This document shows positions 51,188-60,151 of a stretch of 64,000 bases of DNA, in pieces (the first letter of the stretch is position 1; every line of letters begins with the position of its first letter). This DNA comes from Lachnospiraceae bacterium (GTDB lineage: Bacteria; Bacillota; Clostridia; Lachnospirales; Lachnospiraceae). Under the pieces are notes generated by a model. That model saw nothing but the letters and a program-made list of their open reading frames with translations, did not search any database and had not been told where the DNA came from. Where the stretch lies: positions 31,805-95,804 of the forward strand of contig JAKSPC010000005.1 of assembly GCA_024405155.1 (NCBI GenBank), given 5' to 3'. A program made the translations under genes and the position numbers.

Positions 51188-52000
51188 TCAGTGCAGATAT
51201 CCTTCCCGCGCTCTGACACCAAAGCGCTCCTCCAAAAGGTGCAGCTGCTCATCGGTGATGGTGTTCACTAACGGCAGATGGGCGATCTTCATATAGATCT
51301 CGGCTGCTTTTTCAGCAGTCTCGATGAGTCCGAAAGTCTCATCCAGGTCTTTGCCCGCGCCGTAGATGCCATGCTGACTCCATACAACAAGGCGAGCGGT
51401 CTGCATCTTCCCGGCGGTGGCAATGCCGATCTCGCTGGTACCGCAGAGCATCCACGGCAGCACATTCACGCCGTCGGGGAATACCACGATGCACTCGGTA
51501 CACATCTGCCACAGGGTGCGGGTGAATTCACGCTCATCAAGACTGTGGACATAGGTCATGGCCAGCAGGTTTGCCGGATGACAGTGCATGACGACGCGGT
51601 TATGGGGATCGATCGTCAGCCTTGCCGCATGGCTCATCATATGTGCGGGAAATTCAGAAGTGAATTTGCCGCCATCTGTGAAGCCCCACAAAAGCTCTGC
51701 ATTTTCTCCGGTGTCATCCAGACGCACGAGACCGAGATTCACATCGGGAGCATATTGCACGTTTTTAAAGTACTTTCCCGTGCCGGTAACGAGGAAATAT
51801 CTTCCCGCAAGTTCCGGACAGGAAAATCCCGCAGGTATCGTGCGGATGACGCCGTTTTCCTCTAAATATGCGTCAGCTTCGCTTTTATCCAGCAGAAGAC
51901 TTACATTGCCGCCGTTGCGCTCATCCCAGCCGTGGCGGTACATCTCCGTGACTGTGCGGATCATTTCCACCATAAAGGGGGCTGTCAGAATGTCCTTCAT
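51188..52000 (-). CDS. rhaD: Rhamnulose-1-phosphate aldolase
   Basis: 270 residues from ATG 52000, matching RhaD length (274 in E. coli). Class II aldolase: ERNGGNVSLLL, FLVTGTGKYFKNV, zinc ligands in VVMHCHPANLLAMTY and WSQHGIYGAGKDL. It splits L-rhamnulose 1-phosphate into DHAP and L-lactaldehyde. ATGA overlap with rhaA. Confidence 0.92.
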   Translation of the reverse strand: MKDILTAPFMVEMIRTVTEMYRHGWDERNGGNVSLLLDKSEADAYLEENGVIRTIPAGFSCPELAGRYFLVTGTGKYFKNVQYAPDVNLGLVRLDDTGENAELLWGFTDGGKFTSEFPAHMMSHAARLTIDPHNRVVMHCHPANLLAMTYVHSLDEREFTRTLWQMCTECIVVFPDGVNVLPWMLCGTSEIGIATAGKMQTARLVVWSQHGIYGAGKDLDETFGLIETAEKAAEIYMKIAHLPLVNTITDEQLHLLEERFGVRAREGYLH

Positions 52001-53226
52001 CGTTTTGAAAGTACCTCCTTTTCGTAACGCCCGATCTCGGGCAGATAGTTTGCCTCCCGACCTTCCCGACGTAAAAATTCGTTCCAGATATCGCCGATCG
52101 GCATTATCTTGTAAAGCTCCTGGCACGCCATCAGAGAGGTGAAATCAGACCGATCCTGCAGCTCTTTGTGACACGCAGGCTCCAAAAGAGCGTACAGCAG
52201 TGCCTTTTGCACATTGTGTATGCCTGTGACCCATGCAGAAATGCGGTTAATGGAGGCATCAAAGTAGTCGGTGGCAATGAGCACCTTATCCAATCCGCAG
52301 CGAACGCACTCCTTCATCATTTCCCGCGTCTCATCATCGTAACTCACCACATGGTCACTGTCCCAGCGCATGGGACGTGTCACATGGAGAGCAAGCTTAT
52401 CCGAGAACAGGAGCAAAGAGGATATCTTGTCCGATACCATCTCTGTGGGATGATAGTGTCCGTTGTCCACCAGAGGGGTGATGCCGTTTTTCAATGAATA
52501 GCTCAGGCAAAATTCAGCAGAACCCACGGTATAGGCCTCCACGCCGATACCAAAGACCTTGCTTTCCAGCGTGGGAATAACCCTGGTTTTATCGTAAGGT
52601 ATGGAGAAAATCTCATCCAGAGACTCTTTCATCCGCTGACGGGGTCCTTGCCGGTCGGCGGGATAGTCCTTCAGACCATCGGGCATCCAGTAGTTTATAA
52701 GGCAGGGCTGACCCAGTTCGTCGGCAAAATACTCTGCGATCTTCAGACAGCGTTTGCCGTGCTCGATCCAATACTCCCTTACCTCCTTCTTCGGGGAGGA
52801 GAGAGTAAGCCCGTCCACCACCATAGGATGTGAGAAGAAAGTCGGGTTGAAGTCGATTCCCAGACCGCGTTTCTTTGCGTAGTCCACCCATTTGGCAAAG
52901 TGCTTTGGTTCCAACTCATTTCTGCCTGCCTTCTCACCATCGAAAATGGCATAAGAAGCGTGGATATTAAGCTTGAATTTTCCGCCGCAGAGCTTCAGCA
53001 CCTCGTCAAAGTCCGCCATCAGCTCTTCAGGTGTTGCGGCTCTGCCGGGGTAGTTGCCGGTGGTCTGGATACCGCCGGACGCTGCCTGACGGGAGTCAAA
53101 GCCCACCACATCGTCGCCCTGCCAGCAGTGGACGGAGATCACCGTGTTCTTCAATGTCTCCAGTGCCTTTTCTGCATCCACGCCGAGGGATGCATATATT
53201 TCTTTTGCGCTTTCAAATCTGGTCAT
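51997..53226 (-). CDS. rhaA: L-rhamnose isomerase
   Basis: 409 residues (419 in E. coli). Typical segments: VISVHCWQGDDVVGFD at the start, FNPTFFSHPMVVDGLTLSSP, DNGHYHPTEMVSDKISSLLL with metal-binding residues, and HVTRPMRWDSDHVV. It converts L-rhamnose to L-rhamnulose. Overlaps rhaB by 14 nt upstream and rhaD by 4 nt downstream. Confidence 0.95.
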   Translation of the reverse strand: MTRFESAKEIYASLGVDAEKALETLKNTVISVHCWQGDDVVGFDSRQAASGGIQTTGNYPGRAATPEELMADFDEVLKLCGGKFKLNIHASYAIFDGEKAGRNELEPKHFAKWVDYAKKRGLGIDFNPTFFSHPMVVDGLTLSSPKKEVREYWIEHGKRCLKIAEYFADELGQPCLINYWMPDGLKDYPADRQGPRQRMKESLDEIFSIPYDKTRVIPTLESKVFGIGVEAYTVGSAEFCLSYSLKNGITPLVDNGHYHPTEMVSDKISSLLLFSDKLALHVTRPMRWDSDHVVSYDDETREMMKECVRCGLDKVLIATDYFDASINRISAWVTGIHNVQKALLYALLEPACHKELQDRSDFTSLMACQELYKIMPIGDIWNEFLRREGREANYLPEIGRYEKEVLSKR

Positions 53227-54493
53227 GTTCCAAAATCTCCAATTGTATTTTCAGATTTCCGATGGCAGTCGCCTCGATGGGAAGAGCGATCACTTTTTTC
53301 CCTGTTGCCTCTTCCGTCAGGCGGTTGAGATACTCGTTCTTCGCACCGCCGCCAACGATGTAAAGCTTTTCATATGATCTTCCGGTGTTGGACTCCAGTT
53401 CATCGATTGCCTGCCGGTAGCTTTGCGCCAGGGACCGATAGGCACATCGAAAATAGTCGGCCTCCTTTATCGGCACTCTCAACGCCGCGTCAAAGGCGGC
53501 CTTCATGCTTTGCGGTGCGAGAAACGCAGGATCGTTCGCGTTAACAAGTCCATCAAAGGTACCGGCTTCCGCTTCCTCTGCAATCTGCGCAAAGTCCTTC
53601 TCCGGACAAAGTTCCCGCCGCAGCTCGTTCACGAGCCACAGCCCCATAATATTTTTCTGATAACGGTTGTAGCCAACGCCGCCCTCGTTGGAGTAGTTGC
53701 ACTCCATACTCTCCGCATTCGTGATTGGCCTGAGGGTCTTGACACCCAAAAGCGACCATGTGCCGGAGGAGATGTACGGGTGATTGCCCTCCATAGGGAT
53801 CCCCTCGACTGCCGACCCTGTGTCATGAGTGGCACAAAGCATGACCTTGATGCCCTCATACTCTCCGATGACTGTACCGGGTCCTGACAACTTCGGAAAC
53901 AGCTCCGGCGGAAAACCGAGCCTGTCGATGATCTCTTCGTCAAACTCGCCCGTTTCGACACTCACCATGCCGCCGGTGGTAGCATCGGTGTATTCGTGTG
54001 CTTTCACGCCGCAGAGCTTATACATGAGATACTCCGGTATCATCAGAAGATCCGTAACGCCGTCCAAACGACTGGCCATCTTGTCCGCATAGAGCTGATA
54101 AACTGTATTAAAGGGCTGGAACTGAATGCCGGTCCTGCGGTACAGTTCCGGAAACGGCAGCAGTTCATGTACCTCGGAAACGGAGGTCTCCGTGCGGCTG
54201 TCCCGGTAAGCGCAGCATGGCAGTACTTCTTTGTCACCTTTCATGAGCACATAGTCCACGCCCCAGGTGTCGATGGACAGACTCTCAACGGGATAGCACT
54301 TCTTCGCCGCCGCAATGCCTGCTTTCACATGGTATAAAAGCGCCTCGATGTCCCAGGTAAGATGCCCGTTCAGCTCCGTCATTCCATTCAGAAAGCGATA
54401 GACCTCTTTTGTTTGGAGTTCACCGTTGTCCTTCCATCCGACGATATGCCGACCGGAGGAGGCACCGATGTCAATAGCCAGAGAATACTTCAT
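53213..54493 (-). CDS. rhaB: Rhamnulokinase
   Basis: 426 residues from ATG 54493; an in-frame ATG lies 9 nt earlier and neither has a strong ribosome binding site. FGGY kinase: SLAIDIGASSGRHIVGW, SIDTWGVDYVL, ATHDTGSAVEGIP, SSGTWSLLGV and IVGGGAKNEYLN. It phosphorylates L-rhamnulose. First gene of rhaBAD; no regulator gene is in the island. Confidence 0.94.
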   Translation of the reverse strand: MKYSLAIDIGASSGRHIVGWKDNGELQTKEVYRFLNGMTELNGHLTWDIEALLYHVKAGIAAAKKCYPVESLSIDTWGVDYVLMKGDKEVLPCCAYRDSRTETSVSEVHELLPFPELYRRTGIQFQPFNTVYQLYADKMASRLDGVTDLLMIPEYLMYKLCGVKAHEYTDATTGGMVSVETGEFDEEIIDRLGFPPELFPKLSGPGTVIGEYEGIKVMLCATHDTGSAVEGIPMEGNHPYISSGTWSLLGVKTLRPITNAESMECNYSNEGGVGYNRYQKNIMGLWLVNELRRELCPEKDFAQIAEEAEAGTFDGLVNANDPAFLAPQSMKAAFDAALRVPIKEADYFRCAYRSLAQSYRQAIDELESNTGRSYEKLYIVGGGAKNEYLNRLTEEATGKKVIALPIEATAIGNLKIQLEILEHDQI

Positions 54494-54651
54494 AATAATC
54501 ACCTATATTATTAAACCACAGGGCCCGGTAATTGTAAAGCCGCAGGGCGACTTCGGCAGACGTAAGCGAAAGTGACAAATAACTGCATTTCAAAGATAAA
54601 AAGTGGTCGAAAGCCTTCGCGATGCGGGGATCGCCATTAAACCAATAAAAA

Positions 54652-54685
54652 TGGCTTAGATTAAGGGTTTTCCTTATCTAAGCCA
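54652..54685 (-). terminator. Intrinsic terminator reading leftward beside the second tRNA 3'-end
   Basis: TGGCTTAGATTAAGG (54652-54666) pairs with CCTTATCTAAGCCA (54672-54685) with one bulge. On the minus strand it is followed by TTTTTATTGG. Like the terminator at 45996, it directly follows a tRNA 3'-end sequence. Confidence 0.75.
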
Positions 54686-54687
54686 GA

Positions 54688-54837
54688 GCATAAAAATAAG
54701 CGGGTGATGGGAATCTAACAGTAACAAATCCCTGAAAAACCCGCAAGAAATGGAGGTTTGAAGTCAGTGGCATCTGCTGATAACCCTATGATAACCCCAC
54801 ATTCTTCTGAGGGGGCATTCGTGCCTCCTCGCATTTC
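54688..54837. repeat. 150-bp direct repeat, right copy, with tRNA 3'-end (att-like)
   Basis: Same order as 46045-46194: GCATAAAAATAAGCGGGTGA, GGGAATC, a variable 25 bp, CCCGCAAGAAATGGAGGTTT, GATAACCC repeats and the hairpin GAGGGGGCA-TTCG-TGCCTCCTC. The tRNA 3'-end match is 54699-54719. The two copies bracket the rhamnose genes. Confidence 0.8.
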
Positions 54838-55002
54838 TCCCTTGACCATTGCCGGTATACTTTATTGTTTTCACCTTTTTCTTTGTAAGGATCTTTGCAA
54901 TGTATCCATGCAAGACAAACAGTACTGTTTTGATAAAGCAGTCTCCATCGCCATGTAACACCGGACAGCCACACCAGGGACTGTGTATCTCACATGGAAC
55001 GA

Positions 55003-55266
55003 TTATTTGTCCCCATAATGCGAACCGCATTGAGCAATCTCAATAGCATCTCCTACTATACGGAATACGATTCTGTTTTTCTCATCAATCTTAACACTCC
55101 ATAGACCGGCCAAATCGCCAGTCAATGGTTCCGGATGACCAATACAGTTATAACCATTTCGATCAATGTCTTTCAAAAGATTATTGATCTTTTTTAGTGT
55201 TTTCTTATCCCGCGCCTGCCAATTTAGATATTCTTCCCAAGCGGTATCATGCCATATCTTATGCAT
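55003..55266 (-). CDS. YoeB/Txe-type mRNA interferase toxin
   Basis: 87 residues. The catalytic residues known for E. coli YoeB fall at the same positions here: Glu46, Arg65, His83 and Tyr84 (HPEPLTGDLAGLWSVKID, CGSHYGDK). It cleaves mRNA on the ribosome when free of antitoxin. Start overlaps the antitoxin stop by one base (TAATG). Confidence 0.92.
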   Translation of the reverse strand: MHKIWHDTAWEEYLNWQARDKKTLKKINNLLKDIDRNGYNCIGHPEPLTGDLAGLWSVKIDEKNRIVFRIVGDAIEIAQCGSHYGDK

Positions 55267-55529
55267 TAATCCACCTCAATAAGATCATGCTCAGACATGT
55301 TCTCTCCGGACTCCATATCAGCAAGGATCCTCTTAAGCTTATTCATGTTGTCTTTTGAATAAAATGGATCCACATTAAGTTCAAAAGGAATGCGTTTTTC
55401 CCGGCTTACTTTCTTTGCAAATATAGTAAACGCTGCAGACATGGAAATACCTATCTCGTTACACACCTGCTCCATACCCTTTTTATCAGTCTCATCGAGC
55501 CTGAAATTAACCATTACTGCCTGTGCCAT
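55266..55529 (-). CDS. RelB/DinJ-type antitoxin
   Basis: 87 residues from ATG 55529 (AAGGAGG 9 nt upstream; an in-frame ATG 9 nt earlier is too close to it). N-terminal ribbon-helix-helix (VMVNFRLDETDKKGMEQVC, ISMSAAFTIFAKKV) for DNA binding and dimerisation, then a toxin-neutralising tail. Usually paired with YafQ or YoeB-like toxins. Confidence 0.9.
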   Translation of the reverse strand: MAQAVMVNFRLDETDKKGMEQVCNEIGISMSAAFTIFAKKVSREKRIPFELNVDPFYSKDNMNKLKRILADMESGENMSEHDLIEVD

Positions 55530-55554
55530 GATGCGCACCTCCTTATCATCGAAT

Positions 55555-55583
55555 AGTATATAACACTATAAAGCGTTTTGCAA
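55555..55583 (-). promoter_or_regulatory. Promoter/operator of the toxin-antitoxin pair
   Basis: Minus strand TTGCAA (55578-55583), 17-bp spacer, TATACT (55555-55560). The inverted repeat ATAGT...ACTAT overlaps the -10 region and is a likely antitoxin operator. Confidence 0.65.
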
Positions 55584-55663
55584 GCATTATGATTTACATA
55601 GCTTCTGCGCTGCCAATGGGCATTACTATGAGGCTGAATTGGAGGAGGAACACAATCCTGTGT

Positions 55664-55991
55664 TTAATATGACAGTCCGGAAACAGTCGCGGTCTCATCG
55701 CCGATTATATCAAAAATCACTTTTTCCGCATCAGCATTGAACAGATACTCATCAAGACCTCTGTCGCCGGCTGCTCCGGTCCCCCACAAGCACAATCCGC
55801 CCAGATCATTCTGGACATATGTATTGCCGGAAAACTTTGGCTTTTTCTCTGTGCCACATACGATCAGGAAGTTATTACTATTGTGAAGTGTATTATTACT
55901 CATTAAAATACCCCACTCTAAATGCCCAGACCACAGGCTTACAATCGCCGTTCCACATACCATGCCCTTTATAGCAAATTGTATGTGCCAT
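55664..55991 (-). pseudogene. Frameshifted beta-helix-like protein fragment
   Basis: A strong GGAGG starts the frame MAHTICYKGHGMWNGDC at 55991, which stops at 55896. In the neighbouring frame, from the same region to 55664, the sequence continues as NNTLHNSNNFLIVCGTEK, FSGNTYVQNDLGGLCLWG, a pattern like the rungs of a parallel beta-helix. One frameshift near codon 15 would join them. It begins 12 bp after the MmeI-like stop. Confidence 0.55.
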
Positions 55992-56003
55992 TACAATTTC
56001 CTC

Positions 56004-58778
56004 CTATGTAGACTTTGATAACTCCTGATACATTTTCATTAGCTTCGCTACACAGTCCGCTTCCGACATGTTCTTGATATCAAAGCCGTATGCTTGCATC
56101 ACAGCTTTATCATTCAACTGATGTGCCTTCTTGAGTTCCTTCGGCATTGTCAACGGGTCATATAAATCTGCTAAACTGCAGTCTGGATACAGTGCACGGG
56201 CATCCAATATTCCTTGTGCAGTCTCCTCAATCTTTGCTTTCTGTTCCTCAGTCGGTGTAGGCCATGGAAATGTATTATATACCATAGTATTTGAATATCG
56301 ATAATCACTCTTAAGCCTACCACAGATGGTTCTCATCCAAGCCATATGAACATTGGACATCAACACCCCAAAATGATACATATTTGCGCCATCAATAAAA
56401 AACAGAGTGTTGGGGAGAACCATAAGTTCATTCATAAATGCCATTGGTAAATATCGTCTATTACCTGAAGAGATAGCGGAAAAAATAATGCTTTTTCCTG
56501 TTGGTGCTTGTGATTGAAAGTAATGCGATGGTCTATCTTTTAACACATTTGTCGATGGACTTTCATTATTTGCACGATACTCATACACTTTTTCTACTCT
56601 ATCTTTTATGAAAGGACTGTTTTTTAACACATTAGGCGGACATTCTTCCAAATACAGGACGTACTTTGGTTCTTCGCCATTTAATAAAGCCCTTCCATTG
56701 AGATATTTTCTAATATAAGGCTTGATTGCAGGTTCTCTTTTCAAAATGTCAATATAATCTTCTAACGTTCCGACTGTGAAATGTCCATCATCTATCAACT
56801 GTGCGCCTTTTGTCATTTCTGGCACATTACAAATCGGCTTACTCTCTTTACTAATAAAAATATTCTCTCCTGGGGTTAAGTAGTGGTTTATATTATCGCA
56901 TTTTGTAATAACTCCATCTTCATACAAAGTGCAGGAGTCAAATCTACAAAACGAAAAGCCAACGATAACACAATGTACATGAGCTTTTATAGATGCCTCA
57001 CTGTCCCAAATAAAGGTACGACAGGCAAAACAAATTTTTAAACCCATGTTGAATAAAGGCTCCCATATTGTTAAAGCCTGCTCTCCTTGGGTTATCGAAT
57101 TACTGGACACAAATGCCGTTATGATATTAGTACCCTTTATATAGTTCGCCGCTTTATAATACCATCCAGCAACATAGTCCAACTGTTTCATCGTTTTCAT
57201 ATTCACTACGGATTTTAAATCATCCTTTTGCTGTTTGGTTTGCTCTTTCATACCAACAAACGGTGGGTTGCCCATTATGTATGACAGTTCGCTCTTATCA
57301 ACCACCTTATTCCAATCAAGCTGTAGAGCATTTCCCTCTACAATATAGGCATTCGTCTTCAACGGCAGAAAATCGAGATTCATCAGTAGGATATCTTCTG
57401 TCTCTTTCATCATCTGTGACTCAGCTATCCAAAGGGCAGTCTTTGCAACGGTTACGGCAAAGTCATTTATTTCAATTCCGTAAAACTGACCGATGTTTAC
57501 CTTAATCGGCGAGATTCCTTCGTATCCTAGTGTCATCTGTCCGCCGTAAAGTTCCCTCAGAATTTCATTCTCAATCCTTCTAAGACACATATATGTTTCT
57601 GTAAGGAAATTACCCGAACCGCAGGCAGGGTCCAGGAACTTGAGGGAAGCCAGTTTATTTTGGAAATCCTTCAGTTTGTTTTCTTTTGTCTTTTTTACCT
57701 GTATCCCTTTAATATCTTCAAATTCGGATTTGATATCGTCCAAGAAAAGAGGGTCAATGACTTTATGAATGTTCTCAATGCTTGTATAGTGCATACCACC
57801 AGAACGACGGGTCTCAGGGTTAAGTGTTGATTCAAATACAGCCCCGAAAATAGTCGGACTGATTTTGCTCCAATCAAAGTGAGCGGACTCAATAATAGTG
57901 TCTTTTATCTCCTGAGTTATCTTCGGAATTTCAATATTCTCTCTCGCAAATAAACCTCCGTTTACATACGGGAATGCTTCCAGTTCATCGGAAAGGTATA
58001 GTTCTGCTCTTTGGTCTATCGGGGTATCAAGAACCTTAAAAAGGTCTAACAGTGCCCTTCTGATATCACCTGGGGCATACTGTGTAATGTACTTGCTGAA
58101 AGCATCTTTATCACCGAACAGTCCAGCATCTTCTGCATACAAGCAAAACACTAACCGTACACACAAAATATTCAAGCTATTCTGTGTTTTTTTTGCCATC
58201 GGGTCATTATACTGCTCAAGGAACCTGTCATGAATCTTCCCTACAAGCTCACCTGCCTGTAAAGAAAGTTCCATTTCTTCGCTTATCTTCCTAACTTTCT
58301 GAGAAAGCAAAAAATCAAGTTTTGTGTATTGGTCCTGCAGGTCTCGGATGCTGATTTTCGTGATATTGTTCTCTGGAACTCGGGTATCCATGTCATACAC
58401 CCAAATCTCAGCAAAATTCGATGTTACAATCCATCTTGCCTTTTCAGAAACAGGCAGATTATCGTTGTATCTTTTTGCCTGCTCATAGGATGTAAGCTCG
58501 ATTCCCCCACTCTGATGTATTTTGGAATCAAGTTTTATTCCAAGGGTTTTCTGCTCAATAATCACCCTGGTCTCGGGTATGTAAGCATCAATTCTTTTGG
58601 TGTTGCCATCAACGATTACCTTCTTTTGGAACTCCACACGGTCGGTCGCATCATCGGCACCCATGACACGCTGTAAGATATCGAGCCAATAAGAACGGTC
58701 ATCTTCGTCTTCTCTGCCTTTGTTCACCCACTTATTATAAAACTGTCTCGCAGCTTCTCTTTTTTCAGCATTTGTCAT
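56004..58778 (-). CDS. MmeI-like type IIL restriction-modification enzyme
   Basis: 924 residues in one chain. Nuclease motif D64-x10-E75-x-K77 (RIDAYIPETRVIIEQK) at the N terminus, a helical spacer, then gamma-class N6-adenine methyltransferase motifs: LDPACGSGNFL (about 380) and NPPF (about 502). A target-recognition region follows (YLNGRALLNGEEPKYVLYLE). Such enzymes methylate one strand and cut a fixed distance from the site when unmethylated. It is intact and AT-richer than the flanking backbone. Confidence 0.85.
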   Translation of the reverse strand: MTNAEKREAARQFYNKWVNKGREDEDDRSYWLDILQRVMGADDATDRVEFQKKVIVDGNTKRIDAYIPETRVIIEQKTLGIKLDSKIHQSGGIELTSYEQAKRYNDNLPVSEKARWIVTSNFAEIWVYDMDTRVPENNITKISIRDLQDQYTKLDFLLSQKVRKISEEMELSLQAGELVGKIHDRFLEQYNDPMAKKTQNSLNILCVRLVFCLYAEDAGLFGDKDAFSKYITQYAPGDIRRALLDLFKVLDTPIDQRAELYLSDELEAFPYVNGGLFARENIEIPKITQEIKDTIIESAHFDWSKISPTIFGAVFESTLNPETRRSGGMHYTSIENIHKVIDPLFLDDIKSEFEDIKGIQVKKTKENKLKDFQNKLASLKFLDPACGSGNFLTETYMCLRRIENEILRELYGGQMTLGYEGISPIKVNIGQFYGIEINDFAVTVAKTALWIAESQMMKETEDILLMNLDFLPLKTNAYIVEGNALQLDWNKVVDKSELSYIMGNPPFVGMKEQTKQQKDDLKSVVNMKTMKQLDYVAGWYYKAANYIKGTNIITAFVSSNSITQGEQALTIWEPLFNMGLKICFACRTFIWDSEASIKAHVHCVIVGFSFCRFDSCTLYEDGVITKCDNINHYLTPGENIFISKESKPICNVPEMTKGAQLIDDGHFTVGTLEDYIDILKREPAIKPYIRKYLNGRALLNGEEPKYVLYLEECPPNVLKNSPFIKDRVEKVYEYRANNESPSTNVLKDRPSHYFQSQAPTGKSIIFSAISSGNRRYLPMAFMNELMVLPNTLFFIDGANMYHFGVLMSNVHMAWMRTICGRLKSDYRYSNTMVYNTFPWPTPTEEQKAKIEETAQGILDARALYPDCSLADLYDPLTMPKELKKAHQLNDKAVMQAYGFDIKNMSEADCVAKLMKMYQELSKST

Positions 58779-58860
58779 ATTCTCACCGCCTGTATATAAA
58801 TAACCATACTAATCATAACACAAAACGAAATTGACTGCATCACCTGCTTTATACGAAAAA

Positions 58861-58880
58861 GAAGAGCTTGTCGGCTCTTC
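58861..58880 (-). terminator. Intrinsic terminator downstream of the resolvase fragment
   Basis: GAAGAGC (58861-58867), loop TTGTCG, GCTCTTC (58874-58880); on the minus strand it is followed by TTTTTCG. It closes the leftward resolvase fragment just before the MmeI-like gene's promoter region. Confidence 0.75.
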
Positions 58881-59327
58881 TTACTTCATTGCTTGTTTAT
58901 CCAGTCTCTTAACCAGATTGTAAAAACTTGCGCGCTTAAGCCCTGTATCCTGCATAGCTTTTTTTGCAGTTATTTTACCACCCTTCCATTCTGCATAAAC
59001 AGCATCCCAATTATCAGGTTTTTCGAGTGCTGGTCTTCCGAGCTTTTTACCCTTATCCCTTGCCGCCTTAATGCCTTCTGCCTGCCTCTGCCGTATCGTA
59101 TTGCGTTCCTGTTCAGCAATGGTTCCAAGAACCTCGATAAGAATGTTATTGACCATATCGAATACCCACGCTTGTCCTTCAGGCAACTCCATCATCGTGG
59201 TAGGAAGGTCGATGCCCTTTACTCGGACACCATTCTTTTTAAAATACTCAAGCTCATTTTTGATATCAGTTTTATTTCTACTCAGCCTATCAACCAGAGA
59301 CAGAGGGACGGTGTATCTAACGTGGGA
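58881..59327 (-). pseudogene. Serine recombinase (resolvase), N-terminally truncated
   Basis: The frame opens after a stop at 59328-59330 and reads LVDRLSRNKTDIKNELEYF, GVRVKGIDLPTTMMELPEG, VLGTIAEQERNTIRQRQAEG and a C-terminal helix-turn-helix (KKAMQDTGLKRASFYNLVKR). The N-terminal catalytic serine and about 65 residues are absent. The break lies close to a short direct repeat that flanks the AbiE genes, so an insertion there may have cut it. Confidence 0.8.
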
Positions 59328-59371
59328 TTATCAACAGAGAAAGTTCTTTAATATCTCTTTTGACGGGAGCA

Positions 59372-59395
59372 ATCGTCTTTGCTCCCACCGCCACG
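59372..59395. repeat. 24-bp direct repeat flanking abiE, left copy
   Basis: ATCGTCTTTGCTCCCACCGC plus CACG; matches 61095-61118 with one mismatch. The two copies bracket the AbiE module. Confidence 0.8.
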
Positions 59396-59440
59396 GTGGA
59401 AACTTTGCGCTTCATTACAGGAATGAAAATTTTCGCGAAT

Positions 59441-59478
59441 AACGCATATTGACACATTGTGTTAATATGCGTTATAAT
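59441..59478 (+). promoter_or_regulatory. abiE promoter with 16-bp-arm palindromic operator
   Basis: AACGCATATTGACACA (59441-59456) and TGTGTTAATATGCGTT (59458-59473) are inverted repeats matching at 15 of 16 positions. TTGACA (59449-59454) and TATAAT (59473-59478, 18-bp spacer) overlap it. The AbiEi antitoxin is known to repress its own promoter. Confidence 0.75.
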
Positions 59479-59530
59479 CATGCTAACAAACATTTACACA
59501 TAATGTAAAAATTCGTTAAATGGAGAAGGC

Positions 59531-60151
59531 ATGCTTTATCAATACCTTGTTGAAAAATATAAGCCAAACGAACCGATTTTTGTTTCAGATATCAATCTGC
59601 CGATATCTGATGGCAATTTGCGGCAGATGTTTAAAAATCTCTGCGACGATGGCCTGGTCAAACGATTTGATACCGGAGTATACTATATTCCGAAAGAAAG
59701 CCGATTGAAGGGCGGAGTTCCGTTGGGTGCTGATACTGTCGCGAAAGCGAAATACATATCCAGGAATGGAAATATTGACGGCTACTATGCCGGCTATACG
59801 TTTGCAAATCAGCTGGGATTAACAGTGCAGGTTCCCTATGTTACGGAGATCGTTTCGAACAATGCAAGCGCAAGAGTCCGGGAAATCAAGATGAAAGGAA
59901 AACGTATTGTTTTACGGAAATCCAGGGCACAGATCACCAAAGAAAACTGTCGTGTCCTGCAGTTTCTTGATCTGTTAAAAGACATCGATACTTATATCGA
60001 TTGTTCAGCAGAAGATGCATCCGAACGACTGATGAATTATATCCGGACAGAAAGTATAACAAGGAACGATATCGATAAATACATCAGTCAATTTCCGGTC
60101 AAAGTTTATAAGAACATGTATGAAATGAGGCTATATAATGTTTTTGCATGA
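59531..60151 (+). CDS. AbiEi-like antitoxin (DUF6088)
   Basis: 206 residues. N-terminal winged helix (ISDGNLRQMFKNLCDDGLV, TGVYYIPKES) and a C-terminal neutralising domain (GNIDGYYAGYTFANQLGL, MKGKRIVLRK). It pairs with the nucleotidyltransferase toxin downstream, overlapping by 14 nt. GGAGAAGGC precedes the ATG. Confidence 0.82.
   Translation: MLYQYLVEKYKPNEPIFVSDINLPISDGNLRQMFKNLCDDGLVKRFDTGVYYIPKESRLKGGVPLGADTVAKAKYISRNGNIDGYYAGYTFANQLGLTVQVPYVTEIVSNNASARVREIKMKGKRIVLRKSRAQITKENCRVLQFLDLLKDIDTYIDCSAEDASERLMNYIRTESITRNDIDKYISQFPVKVYKNMYEMRLYNVFA

Noticed and set aside
54764-55030. Small open frames between the right 150-bp repeat and the toxin gene
   Set aside because: They run through repeat sequence, lack ribosome binding sites and show no domain.
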